The notes: a model not told the origin generated them from the letters alone. Shown: positions 34,489 through 43,309, counted from the stretch's first letter. The stretch is DNA of 64,000 nucleotides from Olivibacter jilunii (GCF_900607235.1 NZ_LR027853.1:317428-381427); one strand, 5' to 3'. Numbers and translations are program-made.

Positions 34489-37074
34489 ATGAAACTAAGT
34501 CAGAAAGAAGCTGTTTATGAGAATGAGGTCTTGACACGCTTTGAACTCTATAACAGTCTTTTTTTAACATTACCATTTTATCAAGTCAAGCATACCGGGA
34601 CCTTATTACCTTTCTTTTCAACGCATATCGAAAAGGGAGTAAATGATAAAATGGATCCCGAAGCAATAATTGAAAGTTTTTTTGGACAATACGAACAATA
34701 TATTCACAAGGCCGATCGCTTCGATTTACTCTTCCGGATCATCCAATATATCGAAAGACAGGTCGTTTTATTTGATGCGATAGAAGATGCCGCTTTCTCG
34801 AAGACCGGTAGGGCCGATGATGCCGGATCTTTGGAATCTTTATTTAAACGTGCTGAAAATAATAACGTATTACGTGATAAGATCGTTAATCGGTTGAAAG
34901 ATTTTTCGCTGCGATTGGTTCTTACCGCCCATCCTACACAGTTCTATCCGGGCGAAGTGTTGGGTATTATCACCGACTTAACAGGGGCTCTAAAAAAGAA
35001 TGACATTAACGATATCCATTTATTGTTACAGCAATTAGGCAAGACACCGTTCCTACAGAAAAATAAGCCAACTCCCATTGACGAAGCCAGGAGCTTAGCC
35101 TGGTTTTTGGAGCATGTGTTTTACCCGGTTGTTTCGGATATACAATGTATGGTGGATAATGACTTTGATGCCAATGGTTGTATTAGGGAAGCGGAAAAAC
35201 AAATCGTTGAGTTGGGCTTCTGGCCGGGGGGGGATCGCGATGGAAATCCTAATGTGACTACAGAAAGTACAAAAGAGGTTTCTGCTTTGTTGAGAACCAT
35301 CTTGTTCAGGTGTTATTATCGGGATTTTAGAGTGATGAAACGCCGTATTACTTTCAGAGGAGTGGAAAAGTATATGGCAGCTTTGCAGGAAATTTTCTAC
35401 GAGAATAGCTTTAACCCACAGGAAAATCAAAAGAATGTAAAAGACGCTATCATCTTCAATTTAAGTGAAGTAAAACGAGTGCTTACCGACTATCACGACC
35501 GTCTTTTTGTGAACCTTGTGGACGATCTTTTGCGGAAGGTTAAAATTTTCGGGACCTACTTCTCGAGCTTGGATATTCGCCAGGATAGCAGCATCCTCCG
35601 CAAAACATATCAATACCTCTACAAAGCTCATCCGGAAGAGACAGGAATTGATGCAGATTTTGAAACGTTGGAGGAGGCAGACAAGATTATGTCCGCTCGC
35701 TTCCGTGAGGCTGATTTACCAACAGACAATATTAAGGATCCTTTAATTCTGGATATGGTAGAAACGATTCGTTTTGTTCAAAAAATCCAGCAGTCGGGAG
35801 GGCCGAAGGCCTGCCATCGATTTATTATCAGTAATTGTCAACAAGCGTCAGATATTCTGTCCCTTATGGAACTTTTCCTATGGAACGGTTGGAAGAAAGA
35901 GACGCTTTCAATTGATTTTGTACCATTGTTTGAGACGGTAGATGATCTGAAGCGTGCGGCTAAAGTGATGGAAATCCTCTATAACAATAAGGCTTATCAA
36001 TCCCATCTTAAACACCGTGGGAATAAGCAAACAATTATGCTCGGGTTTTCAGATAGCACAAAAGATGGTGGATACCTAATGGCCAATTGGTCTATTTACA
36101 AAGCAAAAATGGAGCTTACTGCGATGGCGCGTAAATACGATGTCGATTTAACCTTCTTTGATGGACGGGGCGGGCCTCCGGCTAGAGGAGGGGGGAAAAC
36201 CCAACGGTTTTATGCTTCTATGGGTGATGAAATAGCGAATGATCATATTCAATTAACGATTCAGGGGCAAACGATAAGTAGTCAGTATGGCTCTTTTGAT
36301 ACCGCACATTACAATATTGAGCAATTGTTGAATGCCGGTATAACTTCAGGAATAAAAACCAAACCTGGCGATACCCTCAGTCAGGGGAAGAAAATGTTGA
36401 TTGATCGTATGGCTGGAGCGAGCTATAATAAATTTATGGAGCTAAGGAAACACCCCTTATTCCTAAAATATCTGGAAGAACTTAGTCCATTGAAGTTCCT
36501 GTCATCTCTTAACATCAGCAGTAGACCGGTAAAAAGAAATTCAAATTCTGAATTACGATTGGAGGACCTACGGGCAATCAGTTTTGTAACCGCTTGGAGC
36601 CAACTGAAGCAAAGTGTCCCTGGTTGTTACGGCGTGGGAACGGCGCTTAAAAATGCAGACGATTCGGGCGAGTGGGATAAAGTGCAAGAACTTTATAATA
36701 CTTCCGGTATGTTCAAAACAATCATTGACAATAGTATTATGTCTATGACGAAATCAAATTTTAATATCACTGCCTATTTAAAAGACGACGAAAAGTTTGG
36801 GACATTTTGGAATATGCTTCGCGAAGAGTTTGAGTTAACTAAGCAATACTTTTTAAAATTAACGGGTACCACGATGCTTATGGAACGATATCCCGTAGAA
36901 AGGAAATCGATTGCTACGAGAGAGAAAATCGTTCTACCTCTTGTCATTATTCAACATTATGCGATTAAAAAAATGCATAATTTGAGTACGGATGATCCGA
37001 ATTATGAGATTTATGGTAAATTACTCACCCGCACGGTATATGGTATTGTCAACGCTGGAAGGAATTTGGTATAA
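34489..37074 (+). CDS. ppc: Phosphoenolpyruvate carboxylase
   Basis: Carboxylates PEP to oxaloacetate, refilling the TCA cycle. 861 residues. Catalytic His is in LVLTAHPTQFYPGE (about residues 142-155). The second active-site block is GFSDSTKDGGYLMANW (about 515-530), and the glycine/arginine loop is FDGRGGPPARGGGKT (about 562-576). It ends NAGRNLV and lacks the C-terminal QNTG of the E. coli enzyme, so allosteric details may differ. Alone on its strand, with its own promoter region. Confidence 0.96.
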   Translation: MKLSQKEAVYENEVLTRFELYNSLFLTLPFYQVKHTGTLLPFFSTHIEKGVNDKMDPEAIIESFFGQYEQYIHKADRFDLLFRIIQYIERQVVLFDAIEDAAFSKTGRADDAGSLESLFKRAENNNVLRDKIVNRLKDFSLRLVLTAHPTQFYPGEVLGIITDLTGALKKNDINDIHLLLQQLGKTPFLQKNKPTPIDEARSLAWFLEHVFYPVVSDIQCMVDNDFDANGCIREAEKQIVELGFWPGGDRDGNPNVTTESTKEVSALLRTILFRCYYRDFRVMKRRITFRGVEKYMAALQEIFYENSFNPQENQKNVKDAIIFNLSEVKRVLTDYHDRLFVNLVDDLLRKVKIFGTYFSSLDIRQDSSILRKTYQYLYKAHPEETGIDADFETLEEADKIMSARFREADLPTDNIKDPLILDMVETIRFVQKIQQSGGPKACHRFIISNCQQASDILSLMELFLWNGWKKETLSIDFVPLFETVDDLKRAAKVMEILYNNKAYQSHLKHRGNKQTIMLGFSDSTKDGGYLMANWSIYKAKMELTAMARKYDVDLTFFDGRGGPPARGGGKTQRFYASMGDEIANDHIQLTIQGQTISSQYGSFDTAHYNIEQLLNAGITSGIKTKPGDTLSQGKKMLIDRMAGASYNKFMELRKHPLFLKYLEELSPLKFLSSLNISSRPVKRNSNSELRLEDLRAISFVTAWSQLKQSVPGCYGVGTALKNADDSGEWDKVQELYNTSGMFKTIIDNSIMSMTKSNFNITAYLKDDEKFGTFWNMLREEFELTKQYFLKLTGTTMLMERYPVERKSIATREKIVLPLVIIQHYAIKKMHNLSTDDPNYEIYGKLLTRTVYGIVNAGRNLV

Positions 37075-37109
37075 TTGAGTGGTATTCACAGTGGATTTGT
37101 ACATAAAAA

Positions 37110-37140
37110 TTGATAATAGGAAAATTTTATGTTAGGTTTG
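37110..37140 (+). promoter_or_regulatory. Promoter of the DUF4142 gene
   Basis: TTG (37110-37112) and a full -7 match TAGGTTTG (37133-37140) are 20 bases apart, the expected Bacteroidota spacing. The start codon is at 37178. Confidence 0.6.
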
Positions 37141-37177
37141 CTGGACAAAACTGTACATACATAAATAGAAATTAAAA

Positions 37178-37717
37178 ATGAATAGGAAGATAGCTTTATT
37201 TGGCTTGTCAACTTTTGCATGTGTTTTATCGATGAGCTCCTGTACAAGTGTTGGTGAACATAAGGCCAGCGCAGAGTTATACTACACAAACATCACGAAA
37301 GCAGATACCGAAGAATATAGATTTTATCGTACGGTATATCAATTGGCGAATGAGGAAATAGAGTTTGCTAATATCATTTCACAGCGAGGAAGCAATGCGA
37401 GTGTAAAATCCTTAGCTACAAATTTAAGCACCCAATATAAAGATGTGTTAGCAAAAGTTCAGGAATTGGCTACCAAATCTGATGTACTGATTCCTTTCCC
37501 GGCTATGCACTCATTGGAATTACCTGCCGGCTTGGATTCTGCTCAGGCAAGCATATTGGATAAAGAATTTCTAAAACACTCGCTACATAATCAGGAAGCT
37601 ATTCTTCACCAATTTGAGGGCGCAGCCCGCACCACAGATGTCAGTGTGAGAAAATATGCGAAAGAGGCACTTCCTGTTCTTGAAAAAAGCATAGAAGAGA
37701 CAAAAACTTTACTGTAA
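37178..37717 (+). CDS. DUF4142 family lipoprotein
   Basis: 179 residues. The N-terminus is a lipoprotein signal: basic start, hydrophobic core and lipobox LSMSSC (Cys22), so the mature protein is lipid-anchored, probably in the outer membrane. The rest is all helical and matches the ferritin-like DUF4142 pattern: EEIEFANIISQRGSNASVKSLATNLS and LDSAQASILDKEFLKHSLHNQEAILHQFE are the paired long helices. Metal-binding residues are not clearly kept, and the function is unknown. It has its own good promoter and a terminator, so it is a monocistronic unit. Confidence 0.72.
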   Translation: MNRKIALFGLSTFACVLSMSSCTSVGEHKASAELYYTNITKADTEEYRFYRTVYQLANEEIEFANIISQRGSNASVKSLATNLSTQYKDVLAKVQELATKSDVLIPFPAMHSLELPAGLDSAQASILDKEFLKHSLHNQEAILHQFEGAARTTDVSVRKYAKEALPVLEKSIEETKTLL

Positions 37718-37738
37718 GCTTTTTCAGAGTGCCTTAGG

Positions 37739-37805
37739 AAGGTGTCTTAAAAGGTACAAGTCGGGATAACGATAAAAAGTAACTTTTTAAAGACACCTTT
37801 TTCTT
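37739..37805 (+). terminator. Terminator after the DUF4142 gene
   Basis: AAGGTGTCTT (37739-37748) and AAGACACCTT (37790-37799) pair perfectly over 10 bases, with a 41-base loop that can hold further pairing (AAAAAGT/ACTTTTT), and end in a T-run. Confidence 0.7.
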
Positions 37806-37949
37806 TTGTATATTTCCTTGGCCCCGGCTCGGTATTTTTTAACAGAACCTAGAAATAGGATGAAATTTTGTTGAGATAAAAAGCTAATCCGATTAGCAAA
37901 ACTATTTACGGGATTTAGCGTTTTATTAAACAATAAAACTTATAAGTAT

Positions 37950-38981
37950 ATGTCAAAATATCCGGTAATAGCAGGCATACTTTCCTATGGTATGTCTGGT
38001 AGAATATTTCATGCGCCTTTTCTTGAAACAAATACGCGGTTTAAGTTCAAAGCGGTTGTAGAAAGAAGTAAAAAAACGGCACAGCAACGATACCCCAATA
38101 TTATCAGTTATGATAGCGTTGATGAGTTATTAGATGATAAGGATATAGAACTGGTTGTGGTAAACACCCCGAACCAGACACATTTCGACTATGCCAAAAA
38201 GGCTTTGCTGAAAGGAAAGCATGTGCTAATCGAAAAGCCCTGTGCTGCCACAAGTCAGGAAGTGAAAGAGCTTTTTGATCTTGGCAGAGAACAAGGTAAG
38301 CATGTAATGGTGTTCCAGAACAGAAGATGGGATAGTGACTTCAAACTTGTTAAAAGAATTATTGAAAGTGGTGCGCTTGGAGATATAATTGAATTTCATA
38401 TCCGTTTCGATCGTTATAGGAAAGAAAAGAGTCCTAAAACATTTAAAGAAATCAATCAGGCAGCCGCTGGTTTAACCTATGATTTAGGTCCGCACTTGCT
38501 TGACCAGGTAATCTCGCTGTTCGGTAAGCCTAAAGATAGCATCAAGCTGACAAGCATTCACAGAGAAAATTCAGAGGTAGATGATTTTTTCACCTTTGTA
38601 TTAACTTATGAACACGGACTTACTGTTTTTGCACATGCAAGTTTGTTAGTTGCACAGCCCTTGCCCGCGTATGTGATACATGGCACAAAAGGCTCTTTTC
38701 AAAAAAACCGAGCAGATGTGCAAGAGGAACAATTGGACAAAGGGATGTGGCCGACTGACGAAAAATTCGGACTGGAAGCCGTTGGTCAAGAGGGCTTATT
38801 AACTATTATCAATAAAACTAATCAAAAACAGATTTTTTATAAAGAGGCGCTTAAAGGGAACTATAAGGGCTTGTTTAATGCCGTATATGAACAAATCCGG
38901 AAAGATAAACCTTATCCCATCACAGAGGAACAGATTATATGGCAAATGGAGCTACTTGAGAAAAAATCGTGGGATAAATAA
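37950..38981 (+). CDS. Gfo/Idh/MocA family oxidoreductase
   Basis: 343 residues. The N-terminal NAD(P)-binding Rossmann region runs from AGILSYGMSGRIFHAPFLE, where the glycine pattern is G-x-S-G, to the family motif VLIEKPCAAT (EKP, about residues 91-100). The C-terminal substrate domain contains LTYDLGPHLLDQVISLFG (about 172-189, with the conserved DLGxH). It resembles E. coli YdgJ and related scyllo-inositol or sugar dehydrogenases, but the substrate is not decidable. The next gene, the lysine-rich protein, starts 55 bp later on the same strand. Confidence 0.88.
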   Translation: MSKYPVIAGILSYGMSGRIFHAPFLETNTRFKFKAVVERSKKTAQQRYPNIISYDSVDELLDDKDIELVVVNTPNQTHFDYAKKALLKGKHVLIEKPCAATSQEVKELFDLGREQGKHVMVFQNRRWDSDFKLVKRIIESGALGDIIEFHIRFDRYRKEKSPKTFKEINQAAAGLTYDLGPHLLDQVISLFGKPKDSIKLTSIHRENSEVDDFFTFVLTYEHGLTVFAHASLLVAQPLPAYVIHGTKGSFQKNRADVQEEQLDKGMWPTDEKFGLEAVGQEGLLTIINKTNQKQIFYKEALKGNYKGLFNAVYEQIRKDKPYPITEEQIIWQMELLEKKSWDK

Positions 38982-39036
38982 TCCTTTGTTTCCGGTATTT
39001 AATTTGCTTAGCTTTATATAACTTAAATAAACGGTT

Positions 39037-39912
39037 ATGGCTAAGAAAATCACAAAAAAACAAAAGAAAGCGGATAAGCAAAAAGTTACCAAATCGCTAA
39101 CTAAACGTGTTACGGCTCTATTGAATGATTTAGGGCATGAAACGAAAGATTTGGCAAAAGATATTAAGAAAGCCAGTAAGAAACTCGCGGAAAAGCTGTC
39201 GGATAAAATAGAAGGTGCTAAAGGGCAAACGAAGAAAAAAGCAGAGGCTTCCAAAAAGAAAGTCAAAACTGTCGGAGAAAAGGTAGAAAAGAAATCAAAA
39301 GAGAAGGCAGAAAAAAGTGCAAAAGCAGTAGAGCAGAAAGTAAAAACTGCAACTAAAACCAGCAACACTTCGAAAAAGGAGCCTGTGAAGGATGACAAGG
39401 TTGGAAAGACAGAGGTTAGCAAAGTTAGTGGTAAAACTCAATCGGTAGCTCCTGCAAAATTACCCATTCCAAAGGCTACTCCAACAAAACCGGTAACCGC
39501 CGCCACGCCACCTGCAAGCACAAGCAAGAAGACAAGCCCGCAAAAGAGCCCGTTAGCAACAACAACGGTAAAAAAAGCTGTTCCGCAGCGAAGCGCTTCT
39601 TCATCAACTGGCAGCGTTAAAACAGATAGTAAGCAATCGGCGGTAGCATCAGCAGCCACTAAAGCAGTATCGCAACCAAAAAAAGTTGTCACTCCTAATC
39701 AAATTGCAAACCAAGCGAAAAAAGAAGCAGAATTAAAACCCGCCGTTAAAGAGGAAAAGAAGGCAGTTGTTACGGGTAATAAAACAAGCGCAAAGCCGGC
39801 AACGAATGTTAATAGTCAGCCAAAAACTGCTCCCAAAAAAGCGACGCCTGCAACCGCGAGCAAAACAGCAAGTAAACCATCAGAACCGTCAGATAAACCA
39901 GCAATTTCCTAA
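39037..39912 (+). CDS. Lysine-rich histone-H1-like protein
   Basis: 291 residues, strongly basic. The first 110 or so residues are Lys/Ala/Glu-rich and should be helical (for example LAKDIKKASKKLAEKLSDK at about 45-63). The rest is low-complexity Ala, Lys, Pro, Ser and Thr with KKA, KPA and PKK patterns, like the tail of histone H1 and of bacterial H1-like proteins. No signal peptide or membrane segment is seen. It probably binds DNA, RNA or polyphosphate through charge. It sits directly upstream of ppk (86 bp) on the same strand, and in Pseudomonas aeruginosa the H1-like AlgP affects spacing of polyphosphate granules. A shared role here is inference. Low-complexity composition limits homology evidence. 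Confidence 0.75.
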   Translation: MAKKITKKQKKADKQKVTKSLTKRVTALLNDLGHETKDLAKDIKKASKKLAEKLSDKIEGAKGQTKKKAEASKKKVKTVGEKVEKKSKEKAEKSAKAVEQKVKTATKTSNTSKKEPVKDDKVGKTEVSKVSGKTQSVAPAKLPIPKATPTKPVTAATPPASTSKKTSPQKSPLATTTVKKAVPQRSASSSTGSVKTDSKQSAVASAATKAVSQPKKVVTPNQIANQAKKEAELKPAVKEEKKAVVTGNKTSAKPATNVNSQPKTAPKKATPATASKTASKPSEPSDKPAIS

Positions 39913-39939
39913 TTTTGATTCATAAAAGGTAATGTTTAC

Positions 39940-39956
39940 TTAACATGTACTTAACA
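39940..39956 (+). promoter_or_regulatory. Pho-box-like direct repeat upstream of ppk
   Basis: TTAACA at 39940-39945 and again at 39951-39956, with a period of 11 bases (TTAACA-N5-TTAACA). This is the spacing and hexamer of the Bacillus PhoP box and the period of the E. coli PhoB box. The ppk start is 43 bases downstream. Confidence 0.45.
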
Positions 39957-39998
39957 TTTTTATGCAAAATTTGCTGTCTATAAATGGTATTCTGATAA

Positions 39999-42068
39999 AT
40001 GTCTGCATCTTTTAAGAGCAAAGCTCCTTTAATTAATAGAGAGATAAGTTGGTTATATTTCAATGAGCGCGTATTACAGGAAGCGGCGGATAAATCAGTG
40101 CCTCTACTAGAGCGTCTTCGCTTTCTTTCGATATTCTCTTCCAATTTAGATGAGTTCTATCGCGTAAGAGTGGCTACACTTAATAGGTTGGCAAACGTAA
40201 ATACGAAAGCGAAGGAGCTCCTGGGCTTTAACCCTCGGAAAGTATTAAATGAAATTAAGAATATCGTTGTTAAACAGGAAAAGCGGTTTGAATACCTTTA
40301 TGAGCACGAAATAATTAAAGAGCTGGCGGAAGAGAAGATTTTTATTATTAATGAAAAACAACTGAACGTTAGTCGAGGAGAATTTGTTAGGAAGTATTTT
40401 CAAGAGAAAGTACTTCCTAATCTGGTTCCGATTATGTTGGATGTGGACAATACCAAACCATTCCCTGAATTAAAAGATCGCCGAATTTATTTCCTTATTA
40501 AGTTAACATATCATAAGAAAATCAGATATGCCCTATTGGAGGTGCCCAGCAAAAGCATTAATCGTTTTTTGGTGCTTCCTCATAGTAATCAATTGAAATT
40601 CATTATACTTTTGGATGATATCATTCGATATTGTCTTGATGAATTGTTTTTTATTTTTAAATACGATACCATTGAAGCCTTCACGATCCAACTGACCCGT
40701 GATGCGGAACTGGATATCGATCCCAATGTAAGTGAGAAATTTATCGAAGCCTTAAGTAAGAGCCTTCAAAGGCGATCGAAGGGAAAGCCAATGCGCTTGC
40801 TTTATGACAGTGAGATCCCACTGGACATGCTGAATTTTTTGGTTTCGAGAATGAATTTGAGCAACGGTGTACTTATTCCAGGCAATCGTTACCACAATTT
40901 CAAAGACTTCATAGCCTTTCCAAATGTAGGAGGACCATCCTTGGAGTATGAGACGCTTCCTGCGCTCGAAGTAAAAGAGCTCGACTTGAGTAATAGCATT
41001 TTTAACCAGATTGCAAAAAGAGATTATCTGATCAGTTTGCCATACCAGTCATTTGACTATATCATTCATTTTTTGCGAGAGGCTGCCATTGATCCAAAAG
41101 TGGTGGAAATTAATATTACCCTCTATCGTTTGGCCGAAAATTCAAAGATTATCAATGCCTTAATCAACGCAGCAAAGAACGGAAAAAAAGTAAACTGCCT
41201 GATTGAATTAAAAGCGCGATTTGATGAAGAAGCCAATATTTTCTGGAGTAATAAATTGGAAGAGGGTGGAGTGCATGTACATTATGGTCTTTTGGCTTAT
41301 AAGGTACATTCCAAAATATGTTTGATAAGCAGGAGGGAAAAGGGGAGACTTACGTATTATGCGAATCTGGCAACAGGAAATTATAATGAAAAGAGCGCGC
41401 GAAGTTATTGCGACCATAGTATGTTCACCGTTCATAAAGGTATAACGGCAGATCTAAAAAGGCTTTTTAAAGGACTGGAAAAAAAATCTTTTTACAAAGG
41501 CTATAAATACATTATCACTTCGCCTTTGGAAATGCGCAATGCAGTTTATCAATTAATCGATAGGGAAATAGAGCTTGCTAAAGCGGGCAAGGATGCATAT
41601 ATGATTTTAAAGATGAACAGCCTTTCTGATGAAGGTATGATTTTGAAATTGTATGAAGCTAGTAACGCTGGAGTCAAGATCCGACTAATTGTGCGAGGTA
41701 TGTGCTGTCTGGTTCCGCAACAACCAGGTTTCAGCGAAAATATAACGGTTATTAGTATTGTAGACAGATTTTTGGAGCATGCTCGTGTGTGGATCTTCGG
41801 GAACGATGGCAATGAAAAAATATATTTATCGTCAGCTGATTGGATGACCAGAAACATAGATAGACGATTGGAAGTTAGCTTTCCCGTAGTAGATCCCTTA
41901 TTGGTTAAGGAAATAAAAGATATTCTTGATCTCCAACTTCGCGATAATACTAAAGCAAGGGTAATTAATGCGGCAAACGATAACAGATACGTAAAGAAGA
42001 GAAAAAATGAAATGAGTTATCGGGCCCAACTGGATACTTACCATTATTTGAAACAAAAGAATAAATAA
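39999..42068 (+). CDS. ppk1: Polyphosphate kinase 1
   Basis: Polymerises the gamma-phosphate of ATP into inorganic polyphosphate. 689 residues, normal for PPK1. The N-terminus is the family signature (LINREISWLYFNERVLQEA, about 10-28, and FSSNLDEFYRVRVATL, about 46-61). The catalytic phosphohistidine region is LLAYKVHSKICLISRRE (about 428-444), and the second conserved His motif is ARSYCDHSMFTVH (about 467-479). PLD-like fold segments are present. The exopolyphosphatase starts 4 bases after the stop, and a Pho-box-like repeat lies in the promoter region. Confidence 0.97.
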   Translation: MSASFKSKAPLINREISWLYFNERVLQEAADKSVPLLERLRFLSIFSSNLDEFYRVRVATLNRLANVNTKAKELLGFNPRKVLNEIKNIVVKQEKRFEYLYEHEIIKELAEEKIFIINEKQLNVSRGEFVRKYFQEKVLPNLVPIMLDVDNTKPFPELKDRRIYFLIKLTYHKKIRYALLEVPSKSINRFLVLPHSNQLKFIILLDDIIRYCLDELFFIFKYDTIEAFTIQLTRDAELDIDPNVSEKFIEALSKSLQRRSKGKPMRLLYDSEIPLDMLNFLVSRMNLSNGVLIPGNRYHNFKDFIAFPNVGGPSLEYETLPALEVKELDLSNSIFNQIAKRDYLISLPYQSFDYIIHFLREAAIDPKVVEINITLYRLAENSKIINALINAAKNGKKVNCLIELKARFDEEANIFWSNKLEEGGVHVHYGLLAYKVHSKICLISRREKGRLTYYANLATGNYNEKSARSYCDHSMFTVHKGITADLKRLFKGLEKKSFYKGYKYIITSPLEMRNAVYQLIDREIELAKAGKDAYMILKMNSLSDEGMILKLYEASNAGVKIRLIVRGMCCLVPQQPGFSENITVISIVDRFLEHARVWIFGNDGNEKIYLSSADWMTRNIDRRLEVSFPVVDPLLVKEIKDILDLQLRDNTKARVINAANDNRYVKKRKNEMSYRAQLDTYHYLKQKNK

Positions 42069-42072
42069 AGAT

Positions 42073-42948
42073 ATGAGATATGGAGCTATTGATATTGGTT
42101 CAAACGCTATCAGATTATTAATTGCTGATATAATTGAGAATGGCCAAGTAGTTTCTTTTAAGAAGAATACACTCATTCGAGTACCCTTACGTTTAGGCGA
42201 CGACGCTTTTATTGATAAGAACATCTCTAAGAGAAAATCAGAAGATTTAATAAAAACTATGTCGGCGTTTAAATCACTGATGGACGTCTATAAGGTTAGT
42301 GAATACATGGCTTGTGCAACTTCTGCCATGCGAGAAGCTGTCAATGGTTCCGAGTTGGTGCAAGAGATAAAAAAAGTCGGTATCAACCTGGAAATCATTG
42401 ATGGCGTAAAAGAAGCTAGTATCATCTATAATAGCCATGTTGAACAGCAATTGGAAAGACGGAAAAGCTATTTATACATTGATGTTGGTGGTGGTAGCAC
42501 CGAGTTATCGGTATTTAATAATGGAGCTTTAAGCGCATCGAGGTCATTTAATATAGGAACTATTCGTATCCTAGATAATCAGGATAGCGAGGAAACCTGG
42601 ACTGAAATGAAGGAATGGATAAAAGAAAACACCAAGAATTATAAAGGAATTATAGGCATTGGAACCGGCGGTAATATTAATAAGTTGCATCGTCTAGCCG
42701 ACGAAAAGGGAACTAAGCCCTTATCTTTCAATAAACTTAAGTCGCTATACGAATATTTAAATTCTTTTTCCCTAAAAGAACGTATCAATGTTCTCGGATT
42801 AAATAACGACCGTGCCGATGTGATTATTCCGGCTTGTGAAATCTTCCTGAATGTTATGAAATGGGGAAGTGTAAAAAATATTGTTGTGCCTAGGGTAGGT
42901 CTTGTCGATGGAATTATCCAAACGCTCATCGACGAACATGGAAAATAA
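42073..42948 (+). CDS. ppx: Exopolyphosphatase/guanosine pentaphosphatase family protein (Ppx/GppA)
   Basis: 291 residues: only the actin-like Ppx/GppA domain, without the C-terminal HD-type domain of the roughly 500-residue E. coli proteins. Phosphate-binding loops are GAIDIGSNAIRLLIADI (about residues 4-20), CATSAMREA (about 77-85), LYIDVGGGSTELSVF (about 134-148) and IGIGTGGNINKL (about 192-203). It should degrade polyphosphate chains from the end, or pppGpp, or both. The 4-base gap to ppk1 shows a ppk-ppx operon, so synthesis and breakdown are coexpressed. Confidence 0.92.
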   Translation: MRYGAIDIGSNAIRLLIADIIENGQVVSFKKNTLIRVPLRLGDDAFIDKNISKRKSEDLIKTMSAFKSLMDVYKVSEYMACATSAMREAVNGSELVQEIKKVGINLEIIDGVKEASIIYNSHVEQQLERRKSYLYIDVGGGSTELSVFNNGALSASRSFNIGTIRILDNQDSEETWTEMKEWIKENTKNYKGIIGIGTGGNINKLHRLADEKGTKPLSFNKLKSLYEYLNSFSLKERINVLGLNNDRADVIIPACEIFLNVMKWGSVKNIVVPRVGLVDGIIQTLIDEHGK

Positions 42949-43074
42949 ATAAGAAAAAGCTCGATAATACCGATTTTGAATAAAAAAAATTAAACCTATC
43001 GGGCGTTATGGTGTTTTTTTTTAAATATAACTGAAAGTATATTATAGATATAATAAAATTGAGTATCTTTGGCG

Positions 43075-43107
43075 CCCGTATGAAAAGACTTTTTATACGG
43101 GTTTTTT
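43075..43107 (+). terminator. Intrinsic terminator after ppk-ppx
   Basis: CCCGTATGAAAA and TTTTTATACGGG pair over 12 bases with one G-U and a GAC loop, followed by six T. It ends the ppk-ppx transcript; an attenuator role for a promoter further upstream is less likely. Confidence 0.8.
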
Positions 43108-43112
43108 GTTGC

Positions 43113-43120
43113 TATTTTTG
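43113..43120 (+). promoter_or_regulatory. -7 promoter box of the lysC-lysA leader
   Basis: TATTTTTG matches TAnnTTTG. The predicted transcript start falls at or within a few bases of the mini-ORF ATG at 43124. Confidence 0.45.
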
Positions 43121-43123
43121 CGC

Positions 43124-43171
43124 ATGGTCAAGAAAGTCGCCCTTATAGCGGTTAGGCCGACTAAAAAATAA
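43124..43171 (+). CDS. Candidate 15-residue leader peptide of lysC-lysA
   Basis: ATG to TAA encodes MVKKVALIAVRPTKK, with four lysines and one threonine, the end products of the aspartate pathway, and a Lys-Lys just before the stop. Its 3' half (43146-43162) can pair with 43227-43242, so a ribosome stalled at the last lysines would block that stem. This fits leader-peptide attenuation but is unproven; no Shine-Dalgarno is present and translation may be leaderless. lysC follows at 43310. Confidence 0.35.
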   Translation: MVKKVALIAVRPTKK

Positions 43172-43260
43172 CTTATTCTGACGAAAAATGGCTGAGCTGC
43201 CAGAGGGGTACTTTAGCTCAGACAAGCTTAGTCGCCGTTAACCGAGCTTGCGAGCTCATT
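43146..43260 (+). promoter_or_regulatory. Structured leader upstream of lysC
   Basis: Three pairings are visible: a long-range stem between GGTTAGGCCGACTAA (43150-43164 region) and TTAGTCGCCGTTAACC (43227-43242); an inner hairpin CTGAGCT/AGCTCAG (about 43192-43223); and GAGCT/AGCTC with loop TGCG (about 43244-43257). It does not contain the conserved core of the lysine riboswitch that I can recognise. It may be an attenuator or a new regulatory RNA. Confidence 0.45.
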
Positions 43261-43309
43261 GATACCTAAAAACAGTGAATAGTATCGATAAAAACAAATT
43301 AAACATTCA

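Larger units (their letters stand above)
42949..43309. other. 361-bp intergenic region: ppx terminator and lysC leader
   Basis: Holds, in order, an AT-rich 3' flank of ppx, a strong terminator (43075-43107), a -7 box (43113-43120), a 15-codon mini-ORF (43124-43171) and a foldable leader to about 43300. A TATCTTTG at 43064-43071 also matches the -7 consensus but overlaps the terminator. Confidence 0.6.

Noticed and set aside
39438-39692. Minus-strand ORFs inside the lysine-rich gene
   Set aside because: Hydrophobic-looking shadows caused by the Lys/Ala/Thr codons of the real gene on the other strand.
43064-43071. TATCTTTG as promoter of lysC
   Set aside because: Its transcript would start inside a strong terminator stem; the box at 43113 is better placed.
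43124-43300. Lysine riboswitch upstream of lysC
   Set aside because: Context fits, but I cannot recognise the conserved lysine-riboswitch core; pairing pattern differs, so it is reported as an unclassified leader.
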